From Paguma larvata (lineage: Eukaryota > Chordata > Mammalia > Carnivora > Viverridae): 64,000 bases of DNA. This document shows, one piece after another, positions 10,215 through 22,043 of this stretch; position 1 is the first letter of the stretch, and the number at the start of each line of letters is the position of its first letter. The notes under the pieces are model-generated. The model worked only from the letters and a program-made list of their open reading frames with translations. It ran no database searches and was not told the origin of the DNA. The translations under genes were made by a program, and so were the position numbers. The stretch lies in assembly GCA_030068075.1 (NCBI GenBank), contig CM057832.1, positions 82,024,002 to 82,088,001 of the forward strand, given 5' to 3'.

Positions 10215-10728
10215 GTCTTAGATTTTCCCAGAAGTATATCCTATGACATCAGATTTGGGGTGAATATTTTGCTTTAGTTGCTGAACCCCACTAGTAGGAA
10301 GTAGTACAGATGCGTGTTAGTGAGTTGAGTAGTGTTGGGGCAGCTGGGGCTCAGTATTCCCAGGGTAGGAGTCACGAACAGTAGTTCAGGTTGTGTCACT
10401 GAAGGAGAGAAGGCAGGGAGGTTATCCACCTGCTCCTCTCTGCCACTGGTTGGCGTCCCTCCTCCAGAGAAGCACTAAACCCCAGCACTTCTAGCCTGCC
10501 TGGCATCTGCATGGTCTCTCCAGCAGAATTGCAAGTGTTCACGTAAGATGCCACCCATGTGTCTTAGAATGGTGAGTGCCAAATGGCCAGATCTAGGACA
10601 CTGAGAACGCTTGTCACATACGCCTTCTAGCAGTTTGGGCAAAGGAAGACAGGAAGGGCATGAGGAGCAGCTGCAGCCCGTGACGCGAGATAAATGCTCA
10701 AGATGGACCAGACTCCTCTCTGCCTCTG
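10215..10728. other. Unique sequence, no gene recognised
   Basis: Ordinary composition, with no repeat consensus or convincing frame. It ends at the antisense SINE. Confidence 0.4.
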
Positions 10729-10938
10729 TTTTAAAGTTTATTCATTTATTTCAAAGAGACAGAGAGAGCAAGTGAGCACGAATGGGGGAGGGGCAGAGAG
10801 AGGGCGACACAATCCCAAGCAGGCTCTGCACTGTCATTGTGGAGACCCTCGTGGGGCTCAAACCCACGAACCATGAGATCGTGACCTGAGCCGAAATCAA
10901 GAACTGGACACTTAACCCGCTGAGCCACCCAAGCGCCC
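10729..10938 (-). mobile_element. CAN SINE, full length, antisense
   Basis: Reversed A-tail (TTTATTCATTTATTTC), AG-rich stretch, then GGGGCTCAAACCCACGAACC (reversed B-box region), GTGACCTGAGCCGAAATC, and the reversed head GAGCCACCCAAGCGCCC. The retained CpGs suggest a comparatively young copy. Confidence 0.93.
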
Positions 10939-13900
10939 ATCTTCTCCCCTTTTAATTTCGGTTGCACAATCATTTATACAGGAATGTTGTAGGCATTTAA
11001 ACACCACTTTCAAATGCAGCTGAAGTGGGAGAAGCATCTTCCTTTGTGGGTGTTTGTCGCCTTCATTAGCCGTCCTATTTCCTCTTACCACTTAATGGCT
11101 AGCGCTGTGCCCTGCTCATCACAGGTGCTCTGACGTTCCTCTCTTATTTCTTGTTGCCTAACTACTTTCTAACTTCAGAATGCAGCCTGCCATATGCAGC
11201 TCCAGCCTCCCTTTGTCTGCCAGAACTTTGCAGAATCCAGTCTAACTCTTAATGCCATGAGTTAGGCTGCTCTGATTCCAAAAGGTGACTTGCTCTGGCC
11301 AGTGTGGGTGGGCAGTGGTCTTATATCTTGTCCAGTCCTCTTTCAACTCCAGCCTAGCACTTCTGCTTCTTATTTGTGTCATGGTAGCAACTGTTCTGCC
11401 TTCTAAATCTTAATATTAAGTCCTATCGGTCATGCTCGTCTGGTCCTAAGCTTTCCCTTCTGCCTTGACTCTAAGGTGACTTGTATCTCGTTCATCCCAC
11501 ATCTTGTGATCCCTCTGCCACTTTCCAGGAGCAGCTGTCGGCCAGTTTTGCCACCTCCATCCTCAACATGGACTCACATGCAGATTTTAGCTTAAATTTA
11601 CAGGCCATGTCCAGCGCTTGTGAAAAGATCTTGTTTCCTCACATACTGAGAAATGAAGCAGAGTTTTTCCTTCTAAAGAAATAATGCATTTTCTTATTTT
11701 GCCTCTTTTGTTAGACCAGACAAAGGTAGTATAAAATTCTACTGTATGTCTGAATTCCCTATTGATTTAAAACTTAAATCCTATGAATTTTTTCCCACTA
11801 TAGTAAATACTTTATAGTCAGCCTTCAGTCTGTGACATAAAGAGTGAAAAGTAAGAGGCTGCAAGTTCAAATCTGTAACTGACAACATCTTCCCAACCCC
11901 TTGGCTGGTTGGCTGATAGCTGAATCAGTGATATAATATGCAAGCAAACAAATAAAACACAAAACAGTTTATTTCTTTAGGGTGGGAGATTGTCTTTTCT
12001 GTTGTCATAGCCGTCCTAGGTGGAGGCTCAGTGTTTTCCCTGCCAGAGATGACACTGCTATTGATATTGAATTAGAGAGAAAAGAGAGTTGTAAAGAGTC
12101 AAGTCGACTGTTTGAGATGCCCTTGTAGGATCTCAGCTCTTATTGAAAGACCACAAACCATGTGGTCTTCTAATTCCAGGACCAATTAGTCAGGTGAACT
12201 TGGACAAAGGCATTGTTTGTTTCATTAACTACAAAGGGACTGATACTGCCCTACTTACCTGAAAAGAGTTTGGAAAGAACAGATACTATAATATAGAGGA
12301 CGTGGTATTTTGTAATCACAAGGAGTAACTTACTGAGAATATTGGAACTATTCTGAAGAAGGGGGTAGGTTTTAAGAGCATTGTTTGTTTCCACCATAGC
12401 AGTACTTGTTCATAGGTTCTCCCTGAGTCCAGCAAAGGTGTAGAATTTTATTTTTCTGTTGGGTATTGGAGATCTGATTCTTTTAAGCTACTAGCTACAA
12501 TTATCAATCTCTTGTTCTCACCCAAAATTAACAGAATGTCAGGACCTGGCTTTGACAAGAATGAGATACGGACTTTGTTCCTCACTAGCTAGATAGTTAA
12601 GATTAGTTGATAGCCGTTAAACCCACCATGGTCCTGAACATCTGAATCAGGAAATGCCCTTTTTCCCATTGCAAGATGTACTTTATACATTGGTGATGCC
12701 ACAGTTGCCCCAACCATTGTGGTAAGAATAAGGCATTTACTTGGCCCTCAGGAAAATGAAGATTGCATTTTGTGAACTTACACAGCATAACAAAAACTCA
12801 AGTCTTAGACCCATACTCTGGCATAATTTTTCATTTGTCATACTTAAGTCCATTCTACTGCACTCAAACAGTATGTATTAACTGCATTAAGTGCCTCCCA
12901 TGAGCATTATATGCTTTAGTATGTGGGGAGACTAGGATGGGCTCTTGTGCATGTGCTCCTGACAAATAGTACTTCTTGCTTGCTGGCTCAGGACACATCC
13001 TAAATTTGGGAACATGACAATTTTCAATCAGCTTATCCAGGGACTCAGTTTACTTTCTGCCCCTGGATAATTATTTCTTTTGTTCCTTGGTGAGCCCCAG
13101 AGAGGTAAACATGACCTTCCTCTAATGTAGAGGCAGTGTTCTCAGTACTATTAAGGGTTTCTTCATCTTTATCCTGCATGGACTCCTTTGGCAGCCCACT
13201 GAAACCAAAGAACCCTTCTCAGAAATAATGTCTTTTTTTCTATTCATAGGATAAAATACACTAGAACTCCAGAGGAAAACAATTATATTGAAATAGACTT
13301 TTATGTCGAAAGGCTTTAGGTGAAGAACACTTATAGGTGAAGAATCCTTTTGATATAGAACAGTGGTAAGCCACAACAAAGAGATTCACACTATTTATGT
13401 TAAGATTTGTATTGATTTTCTTTTGAAGCATTTAACAGAGTTTCATTGGGAATATTTAAACTAGAATAGTATCTTCCCAGTATAGATGCAAAATGCACCC
13501 AGTCCAAAGGCCGCCACAGTGGAGGGTCTCAGCTCCCCTATGTGATGCCCTGTCCAAAGAGATGGACCAAAGCCATGCAGGATCTTGAGTACTGAGCCCT
13601 GAGTAGGGTCCCGGGAGCTAAGGTAGAGTTGCTGTTGTAAAAGCAAGGAATGAGAAATGCCAGAGACTGAGTATAAGACTGGGTAAAAACTAGAAAGCCT
13701 GGGAGGGATCATACCAGAGAGACAAAGTCAAGTCTAAGGACTGAGGTGTTGCTCTAGAGAAAGCAATGATGGATTATGCAAAATGCAGTAGAATCCAAGA
13801 TGGCTGTATCATGGTATGGCTCATAGTTATAAAGTATCTAGGTCAAGGGAAAATTAAATGTTTTTAGGTAATATCTATAATATTTGACATTACAATACAG

Positions 13901-14235
13901 AAAAGAGGTATTTTATGCTTTTTATATATTAATAAAAATTTACATTTTCACAAGCAAGCCATAGACATGAAAAACCAAACCTAAAAATGTTCTATAATTT
14001 TAGTTGGTCCTTTAGGATAGTGTATTTATTTGTAGTTTCTTTCTGATGATTTGAAAAAGACTTTTTTAAGGCAGCGGACAGATCCTCCTCCCCCACACTG
14101 CTTGAGGAGCTAGCATTAATCCTGTGTTCTGACCACCAAACTTCCTTTATTCACCACTCTGTCCTGACCAACAGAGCCACCTTGCGGTCATTGTAGGAAA
14201 CTCTCCAATCCAGAGTTTCTTTTCCATTGTGCTTC
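10939..14235. other. Long repeat-poor unique block
   Basis: About 3.3 kb in which I recognise no SINE, LINE, LTR or gene. Short frames (for example 13122-13379 minus and 13461-13712 minus) show no domain and no codon-like composition. This could be ordinary unique DNA or contain conserved non-coding elements; sequence alone does not decide. Confidence 0.45.
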
Positions 14236-14375
14236 TGGAACTGTAACATGCGGGATCTCCTGGTGGATTTGTTCAAAGAGTGCTGTGCCCTGTTCCTGAT
14301 TCAGTAGTTCTAGGGTTGGGTTCGGTCACTTTTATTTTTATCAAGTCCCACACTTTGAGAACCACTGCTGTAGCA
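14236..14375 (+). mobile_element. MER5-type hAT-Charlie non-autonomous DNA transposon
   Basis: The inner phrase CCTGATTCAGTAGTTCTAGG and the terminal CTTTGAGAACCACTGCTG match the MER5A/B end (terminal inverted repeat CAGTGGTTCTCAA in reverse). The left end is diverged. Ancient and inactive. Confidence 0.7.
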
Positions 14376-17300
14376 TTATGCTCTTTCTTTTAAGGAGGCT
14401 ACGCACAGGCTCTACCCTATGCTTTTCAACTATTTCACTGACCACAGATCAGTTCATTTAACACTTCGGGTCAGTTGCTTTCTCATATGAACACACAGTT
14501 TCTTACGTAAGTGCCTTTTTGTGATGTTTCATCCACCTTCACCTAAGATATCTTAGGAAAAAAAATATTTTCCTGCTTTCTTTCCCTCTCATTTTTCCCC
14601 CTTTGGTTGTAATTAAAATTTTAAAAAGGAAAAAGAGAATCCCGACATGGTCTGATAACCATAGCTAGTTAACACATTTGATTAAGTAAATAACACCACA
14701 AATTTTGAAATGTACTAATTGCCATTATACACTGAAGCCTTAGAAAGTGTCCAATTATTTATATCGACAATAAAGTTTCCACTGGCTCCCACATCTTCCT
14801 CTAATGAAAAAAAAATGTGCTTTCATAAAAATATAATATTCAGAGTCAAAAAATTCTTCTAGTACTTTGGTGTTATTAACTATATTTTGTTTAAGGCATA
14901 AAACAGTATAAATACTATGAGTTAAGGTGGTTTCGAAGAACCATAAACATAATTTCTAATTTTATTTCTCTGTAAAATGGTCCTGGCTTCCAGAGAAATC
15001 AACTTATAAATGAACCTTTGGAAATTGCCTCTTTATAAGTTTAGGGCCATGTTCATACAAGACTTTGACATTTCAGTTTCACGTACCTATAGAAATCTCA
15101 GAGAACTCTATTTGTAATTAAAAACAAAAACAAAAACACAGGTGATAGAGAAACATCTCTGTGGTGCTTAATACTTTTAGTCAAAGCCAAATGGATTATG
15201 ATCTGACTTCACGATGACCAAAAACCTCAGAGTGGTCACCGTAGTATTTTTAAAGACCTTACACTTTTATTTTATCTTTGGAGCATTTTGAAAAGAAAAC
15301 CAAACAAACAGCTGATCCTCCATCTTTTCAGAAAACAAAACAAAAATATGTCCATGGGACATTGACGCATATGCAAATGCCTTAGAACCAGCATGGCAAT
15401 CCATCAGTCATTTCCCCTATCACTGGTGTCTCCTAGACACTAAACTGAGAAGCTTGTGTGTCCCCTTCAGTGAGACCTCTGGGTGGAGATGAAAGATACA
15501 TGGCGGACGCCTGACCCCACCTTTGTCAGTGTCTCCACAGCCACTGGGACTTTATAGGCCAAGTGAAAAAATACCAGGGACAAACTTGTAAACAGAGGCT
15601 TTCTTTGAAGTTAGGCAGACAAGTGAATTTCAAAACAGTTGCATGTGTAAGTAAAATTGGGCATGCTTTTCCCCCTAGAAACAGCCAGGACTTTTGACAC
15701 AGCAGAGCCACAAGTGTGGAGCATTTATTTAGTAGGACCTTTGTGACCAGCCATCTCAGATCTCTGGACCTTAGAGAAATAAGGAAAACCATGTGGCAAA
15801 CTGAAATGCCAGGACTTCTTATGTCTGTTTCCAGGTTTCTTCTTGAGGAAAGATGGAGTCATTTGTCTGCTCTGCATTCAGCCCTGAGATCCAGCTTCCA
15901 CAGCCCAAGGCATGATAAGGTATTGGTTTATGGAAAATAAATACTCAAGAAAGTAAAGGTATTGCAGACACCCTTTACCCCAGAGACACAAGACCTTGAA
16001 GGCAAACATGAGAGTCAGTACTCTGTTACATTCCAAATATTTCCCATCTGGGTTTAAAGTAAACAACTCTAAAGATGTTGAGTTGACTTGGCTCTCAAGT
16101 CTCTTTGGACTTGAGACTTTGTGACTAACTGAGACTCAAGAATCTGGGGCTGGGCTGCCCCAAATAGCCCTGGTTGAGGTGTTCTCTCCATGGGCCATTA
16201 TAGGGTAATTCAGCTCTTGTCTCCTCTGGGCTGAGCCCCATAGAGGATGACAACCATGTTCACTACAATTCACTACAATTCAAATTGAGATTATCCTGCA
16301 TTATGCTTACTTGAAATTCAAAGCCAAACTCATCAGTGGCAAAGACTGCATTCTCTTATCACAAACATTCTTTTATCATCTATTCGACTCATTACACTTG
16401 TCTACTTAATGCCCATCCATATCCAGTTCCAATCGTCTTCAGCTCAGTTGGTGATGACGGTCATGGGGATGGGGAAGCATGGCACACTCTCCTGCCAAGA
16501 GCATGGAATTGTCCAGCTTGAGTCCTTTTTTGCCTTCTCCCTTCTTTGTCATCAGGGCATGATTTCTAGCATCTCTAGGTATTTTTGATCACTGAGCTCT
16601 TCCTCTGCCAGCCAGCTCCAACATTCTTCATTGATGAGGAGCCAGAGAGCCCAGGCAGAATACCAACGCATCTCACTGTCCAGCAGGGAGCACGTCTGTA
16701 TTTAGCATGGTAGGAATATCAGCATATGCAAAAAACAGCTGCTGCCTTAGGGTCTCCAGCACCCAAGAACAAAAATAAGTCCAACCAATCTAACATATTT
16801 TCCAATGTGTGTCCCAGAAGTTTGAAAAAGCTCCTTAAATTGCTTTTGTTTAAGCATTTTTATGGCCCCAGGGGGAAAAATATCTATCAAATTTAGTAAA
16901 TGCATTTTACATTGTGGCACTTTGAGATCCAACCATATCATCTGTAATGAAAACAGAGCAACCTTTAAAATAAGTCTAAAAAAAAAAGAAAGAAAGAAAA
17001 ACCTCTCTCCCAGAGACATGGCCTGAACCAGTGCCAAAGATTTCAAGCTGGTGAACCAGCAAAGGAGTCAGATAAATCAGAATGAGTGTAACAGATCTGA
17101 TCTATTTCAGCTCAGATTAACCTCTTTACTATGTCTTCAATGGCCAAAAATCCTGGGTTGCAAGAATAAAAGTGTTTAATAGGGCAGAACTTTGGGGAAA
17201 AAAATAAAAAGAGAGAAATTGCATAAAGAAAAGTGAGATGTGTGACCATGGCTGTACATGACCCAACTACGGTAAGACTCGAGAGGAGAGGAGGGAAGGA

Positions 17301-17885
17301 TTCCGTAACGTGCCAATCTGAAAGGCAGATTTATTTCACTTGTATATAATAATTCCAGATCCCGGTGACAACTTACATTAGTTGGCAACAGCTGCTTATA
17401 GGTCAGGTAACAATAGCATTGAATAACCTCATAATGAACAAATGCGGATTTCACATTGGTGTTAATTACATTTCATGCTCTTCAAAAACACCGAGCAGGC
17501 TGTGTGAAAAATATAGAACCCGTTTCTGCTTTTCTGATTATTTTTATCCTGAGGTAAAAGCCCTTTCTAAATCTTAAGAAGGAAGGCACAGGGTGGGACG
17601 GTGATCAGGAGTCATGGACCAAGTGCATCTTTCTGAGCCAAGGTCTGCGAATATTTTCCAAGAAAGGACACCCATTCAAGTTTGCAAAGAATGTGTAGAG
17701 AAACCTATTCCTGGGGCCTGGACAGGACTGAGACATATTTTATAACATATAGGGGTTCTCTCCTCCTTGTCAGTCACGATGTTGGGTTTAGTCCTGCAAT
17801 TTAAGTATCACAGTGACTGGAAGAGTCCCGATCTGAATCCACACCTGTAGGCTCTTGGTAAGTGTCTAGCTTGCATTTCTCATGC
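14376..17885. other. Long repeat-poor unique block
   Basis: About 3.5 kb with no recognised mobile element or gene. A perfect 9-bp stem with a 6-base loop lies at 16093-16116. A short direct repeat of TTCACTACAAT lies near 16258-16280, and an A/GAAA-rich patch lies at 16979-17000. Short frames on both strands overlap without coding signs. Confidence 0.45.
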
Positions 17886-18058
17886 TTTCCCTTATCCATT
17901 TTATTGAGATATAATCGGCATATAAAATTGTTTAAGATATGCAACATAATGATTTGACAAATGTGTAAATTATGAAATGATTATCATAATAACATCTATC
18001 ACCTCGCATAATTATTTTTTCCTGTGATGAGTACATTTTAATTCTCACACTTTTTAAA
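17886..18058 (-). mobile_element. Old L1 3' UTR fragment, antisense
   Basis: The reversed L1M-type 3' UTR phrase series is readable: TTTATTGAGATATAATCGGC, ATGATTTGACAAATGTG, GAAATGATTATCATAATAAC and CATCTATCACCTCGCATAAT. It is truncated or interrupted on the right by a SINE. Confidence 0.82.
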
Positions 18059-18291
18059 CAAATTTTTTTAATGTTTGTTTATATTTGAGAGAGAGAGAGA
18101 GAGAGCGTGGGTGGGGGAGGGGCAGAGAGAGAGAGGGAGACACTGAATCCGAGGTAGGCTTCAGGCCGCAAGCTGTCAGCAGAGCCCGATGCAGGGCTCA
18201 AACTCACCCACCATGAGCTCATGACCTGAGTCAAAGTCGGATGTTTAACCAACTGAGCCACCCAGGTGTCCTTAATTCTCGAATTTTTAAA
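18038..18291 (-). mobile_element. CAN SINE, full length, antisense, with target-site duplication
   Basis: The body is about 18059-18271: reversed A-tail (TTTTTTTAATGTTTGTTTAT), GA-rich stretch, CTGTCAGCAGAGCCCGATG, and the reversed head GAGCCACCCAGGTGTCC. The flanking duplication is TTAATTCTCACACTTTTTAA at 18038-18057 and TTAATTCTCGAATTTTTAAA at 18272-18291. The insertion landed in the old L1 3' UTR, so it is younger than that L1. Confidence 0.94.
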
Positions 18292-18324
18292 GTGGATATA
18301 AATTTGCCTAGGATCTTATCACAA

Positions 18325-18425
18325 TGTAGGTGCTGATCTAATAGGTCTAGGGTGGAGCTCAAGATTCTGTATTTCAAGGGAGCATCCAGGTAATACCAGA
18401 TGCCACAGCTCCTTGGACCATACTC
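18325..18425 (+). mobile_element. MER5-type DNA transposon fragment
   Basis: CAAGATTCTGTATTTCAAGG followed by GAGCATCCAGGTAATACCAG resembles the MER5A inner region (AATCTGTATTTTAACAAGC, CCAGGTGATTCTGATG). Both ends are lost. Confidence 0.6.
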
Positions 18426-19400
18426 CCAGCTAGATTACAAACCTCAGACATTCTAACAGTGTTGAGACTGTACTGAAATTTGAACTCTGAGACAAGAAGT
18501 GAGTTGCATCGCATAGCACCCAGTGATGCTGAATGCAGTCGTGCCAAGGCAAGTTGGTCTAGTTTCTGACTCCTTTACCTCATAGTCTACTATGATTTCT
18601 CCAAAAACTTTGTTGGGCTGCAGCCACAAACATTGTTCTCATTTTTACTGTAGACATTTTCACATTTACCCAAGGGCACCCTGGAGAGAGCTATGACAAG
18701 TCTTTGGATATGTGTTAAAGTTTGTGACCCTTTTTCAACTCTGATATTCAAAAATATTACTTAGAGACAGGAAAATATAATTTTCAAACGCCAGCTCTCT
18801 TTCCCACTTGAAGACCCTATTATTGTTTAAATATTTATTAAGAAGACAAAAAGTATATAGCACCAGGCTGAGAACTATAGTCTTCCTTTACAGTGTGAGA
18901 CTTAGCATAGACTATCCTCACTTTGCACAACTATTCAGATTCTGTGATAAAATCTGGGAGCTTTACATGAATTGTGGTAAATCATGATATTAACGCATGT
19001 ATTTAATTTCTAATTTTATGACTATTCGAATTTTTATTATGGAAGATATGTTATCAGAAATTGCTCCTATAATGAAGTCTTAAGGTATTTTGCCTGAAAC
19101 TAAACAAACTCTATTGTATTAGAGGTGACTATAGTACAGCAAGATGTTGTTCTCCATAAGGTTGGTGTAATCACATCTTAGTAGGTCACCAATGGATTTG
19201 AGAGTTTTTTACATAATGATAGCTGGAGTCATGGGATGGAACAGGTAATTCAGTGGGATCTTGGGGAATATCTCCTTTAGTCTAATGTCCGTTCTCTAAA
19301 TCAGGTGAGATGTGCCTTCTTTTATAAAGTTCCTATCCCCTAGGCAAAACATTGAGTAAGATGATTAAAGTTGAAAAGGATATTAGAGTCTTCTAATGTA
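18426..19400. other. Unique AT-rich sequence, no gene seen
   Basis: No repeat consensus or coding signal recognised in about 1 kb. Confidence 0.4.
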
Positions 19401-19535
19401 AATAGGATGACCATAGGATTTCTCTTCCAAACTGGGACATTTTTGAAAGTGAAATGGGGCAGAACTAATAATTATACTTTAATGACAGAGAAAGTAGAAC
19501 TGTCCTGAGAAAACCAGAATGTGCACACACCCTAA
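19401..19535. mobile_element. Possible old non-autonomous DNA-transposon-like repeat
   Basis: AGGATGACCATAGGATTTC, CAAACTGGGACATTTTTGAA and ACTGTCCTGAGAAAACCAG follow the order of a common mammalian dispersed repeat with GGTGACCATA-type inverted ends. I cannot name the family with certainty from memory. Confidence 0.4.
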
Positions 19536-19684
19536 ATACAACCTCACCTTCTAATGAGGAGAAAAATCCACCCAACCACATCCCAAACCATTGGCAAACT
19601 GACCTCTTTTCCAGAATTCCTCCATGAAGACGGTATTCATTCCTACATAGGGGAGCTTATTCCAGTGTTTGATAGGCTTAGTTA

Positions 19685-20139
19685 TTAAAATGTCTTGAAT
19701 CAATTGACAAATGGATAAAGAAGTTATGGTACTTATATACAATGGACTACTACGTGGCAATGAGAAAAAATGAAATCTGGCCATGTGTAGCAACATGGAT
19801 GGAACTGGAGGGTATTATGTTAAGTGAAATAAGTCCGTCAGAAAAAGACAGATACCATATGTTTCCACGAATAGGTGGACTTTGTGAGACTAAGCAAAAA
19901 CCAGTGGGAGGGGAAGAGGGGAAAGGAAAAAAAGACACAGAGAGGGAGGGAGATAAAACATAAGAGACTCTCAAAGACTAAGAAAAAACTGAGGGTGAGG
20001 GGGACGAGGGAGGGGGGAGAGGGGGTGATGGGCATTAAAAAGGGCACATGTTGGGATGAACACTGGGTGTTATATGTAAACCAATTTGAAAATAAACTAT
20101 TATAAAATTTCAAAAAAAATAAAATAAAATGTCTTGTAT
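19685..20139 (+). mobile_element. Young L1 insertion, 5'-truncated, with target-site duplication
   Basis: The body is 19701-20123. It starts late in ORF2 (CAATTGACAAATGGATAAAG), passes the region reading GCAACATGGATGGAACTGG, and continues into the 3' UTR with a G-rich polypurine tract (19992-20032). It ends GAACACTGGGTGTTATATG...AAAATAAACTAT and an A-rich tail. The 16-base target duplication is TTAAAATGTCTTGAAT (19685-19700) and ATAAAATGTCTTGTAT (20124-20139), 14 of 16 identical. About 420 bases of the element remain, so it was never coding-competent here. Confidence 0.95.
19992..20032 (+). other. G-rich tract of L1 3' UTR, G-quadruplex motif
   Basis: At least five G-runs of three to six, separated by loops of one to four bases. 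A G-rich polypurine tract is a known feature of mammalian L1 3' UTRs. It has stayed unusually intact in this copy. Confidence 0.8.
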
Positions 20140-20263
20140 GGGGCACCTGGGTGGCTCAGTTTGTTTGAGCATCTAACTCTTGATTTAGGCTCAGATCCTG
20201 AACCATGAGATCATGACCTGAGCTGAAGTCAGATGGTTAACCAACTGACCCACCCAGGCACTC
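20140..20263. mobile_element. Fold-back CAN SINE: two heads in inverted orientation
   Basis: The left arm (20140-20197) reads as the sense SINE head (GGGGCACCTGGGTGGCTCAG, then GGCTCAGATC). The right arm (20199-20263) is the same head on the opposite strand (CATGAGATCATGACCTGAGC ... CACCCAGGCACTC). There is no CT-rich region and no A-tail between or beside them. The arms are roughly 58 and 65 bases with almost no spacer, so the unit can form a near-complete hairpin. It starts on the base after the L1 target duplication. Confidence 0.85.
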
Positions 20264-20344
20264 AATACCATATTTTTTAGAGTGGATGAAGTTGACTTGG
20301 CAACTTTTAAATTCTTCAGTGAAAGGATTAGTGGAAGTCTTGGT

Positions 20345-20600
20345 TCTTGTGTTTGCAGTATAAGGGACATGGATTGTGTGACCTTCAAGGTCCCTTCTAG
20401 TTTTAGAATTCTTCTAGTTTCATGGATGCAGGAATAAGAAGATTCCTGGAGCAGAAGCCTAGGTTCCCACCACATGCCATACTATTAAGTAGCTTTTGTG
20501 ACTAAGGAAAAGTCCTTCTTTTCCCTGAGGATTTCCACTCTTGTAAAATTAGGAGCTGTACTTAATAATTCCTATGACTTTTCTTGGACCTCAAATTTTA
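20345..20600 (+). mobile_element. MIR-like fragments, sense
   Basis: GACCTTCAAGGTCCCTTCTA with TTTTAGAATTCTTCTAG resembles the end of a MIR-type SINE. From about 20480, TTGTGACTAAGGAAAAGTCC, then CCCTGAGGATTTCCACTCTT and GTAAAATTAGGAGCTG, resembles a second MIR. Both are strongly diverged. Confidence 0.55.
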
Positions 20601-20604
20601 TAGG

Positions 20605-21495
20605 GTTATCTTCTTCTTTCCTTAAGTGTGGCTCATGATATTTATGAGGGAACTGATTTCCTTTGTTTTTCTTGCTGTGTTTTCTTGTGCGTTGCCCAGT
20701 GGCCATGTCTAGACTTGGGAACTGGCTTTTGCCAGTGGCCAAGTCCGTGGACCGAGGCAGCTGGGGATAGAGAGCAACTGGGCTTAGAGAAAGTCAAGAC
20801 CAACTACTATGTCTGTGCAGCAATCTGAGTAGGAAGCGTCAAGTGTGTCAGAACTACACGGTAAAGCTTAACATTTCACTGCACTGTTCACATATTAAGC
20901 CCTGAAAAAATAATTGCCAGGTTCTCAGAATTAATTCATAGTCTCCTTTTCCCAGTATGCCACAAAGCATTATAAAAATTAGTATTTTAAATTATGAAAT
21001 GTTTTAAACATACTTTATAGAGAATAATATTCAGCCTGCAGACACCAGTGAACCTATCCCACTAATTTAATGAATATCAACCTATATCTGTACATTTATT
21101 GCATATCTTATTTCTTAAAAAAATATATCATTGCAAATTATTAAAACTCTAAATCTCCCTCCAACTCCTATTCCCTACCCCCTGATGAGTAAACTCTGCC
21201 CTGAGTTGACATATATCATTTTTTAAAAAATTCTGCAACACATGTATATATTCTGAAAAAAATACATATGTAGTGATTGTGGACCTTAAAATTATGCATA
21301 ACTGATATTTTTCTCTAGGAATCTGTGACTTCATTTTTTCCACCTGTTATTTGGTCATGTTGCTACTTGTAAGTCTAATTCACTCAACCTCACTTCATTA
21401 TAGCATTACATTGTATGAATAAACCTCCTCTTTTATTTATTTACTCCTCTACTGAGAGATACTTTTATAAAAATATTCTGGGAAGGAGAATCCAG
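20605..21495. other. Unique AT-rich sequence, no gene seen
   Basis: No repeat or gene recognised. The small + strand frame at 20628-20828 shows no known domain. Confidence 0.4.
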
Positions 21496-21499
21496 GGTT

Positions 21500-21760
21500 G
21501 ACTTAAGGAACATTCCTCCAACTTCCATTATATCCTAAGTCTGGCCCTTCTATAGCATCTGTCATGCTGTGTTTTGTCATTGATTATCTTTCTTCGTAAC
21601 TAGACTAGAAAGACTTGAAAGTAGATATAGTTCAATCATTCATGCAGTCATTCATTCAGCAAGCATTTAAAAAATTGCCAATTATATTCCAGGAAGTTTG
21701 CTGTATATATTTTGAAAGTCAAAGACCAAATAGTTCCAAAATAGAGATTTAACCTAGACA
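21500..21760. mobile_element. L2 fragments in opposite orientation, tentative
   Basis: 21500-21635 resembles sense L2 near its 3' end (CTATAGCATCTGTCATGCTG, ACTAGACTAGAAAGACTTGA). From 21636, CATTCATTCAGCAAGCATTT and TATATTCCAGGAAGTTTGC resemble the reversed L2 terminus. Divergence is high. Confidence 0.4.
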
Positions 21761-21849
21761 AGACATTGTGAACTGGACTGGAGATTTATGGACTAGATTC
21801 AACACAGAGTGGAGACTTATATTGTTTTGTTCATAATTAAGCTAACTAA

Positions 21850-22043
21850 CCTAGGTGGTTCAGTCAGTTGAACAGCTCATTCTTGGTTTCAGCTCAGGTC
21901 ATGATCTCACAGTTAGTGAGTTTGAGCCCCACCTCAGGCTGTGTGCTGTTGGGACTCTCTCTCTCAACATCTCTCTATGCCCCTTCCCTGCTCATTTTTC
22001 TCTCTGTCTCTCAAAATAAATAAACATAAAATAACAAAAATTG
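21850..22043 (+). mobile_element. CAN SINE, sense, slightly 5'-decayed
   Basis: CTAGGTGGTTCAGTCAGTTG, CAGCTCAGGTCATGATCTCA, a TC-rich region, and the CTCTCAAAATAAATAAACAT tail. The first few head bases are lost or mutated, and no clear flanking duplication is visible. Confidence 0.9.

Noticed and set aside
16093..16116. Perfect 9-bp stem with 6-base loop, considered as a small RNA hairpin or terminator
   Set aside because: It is too short for a microRNA precursor and is not followed by a T-run. Such stems are expected by chance in this length of DNA.
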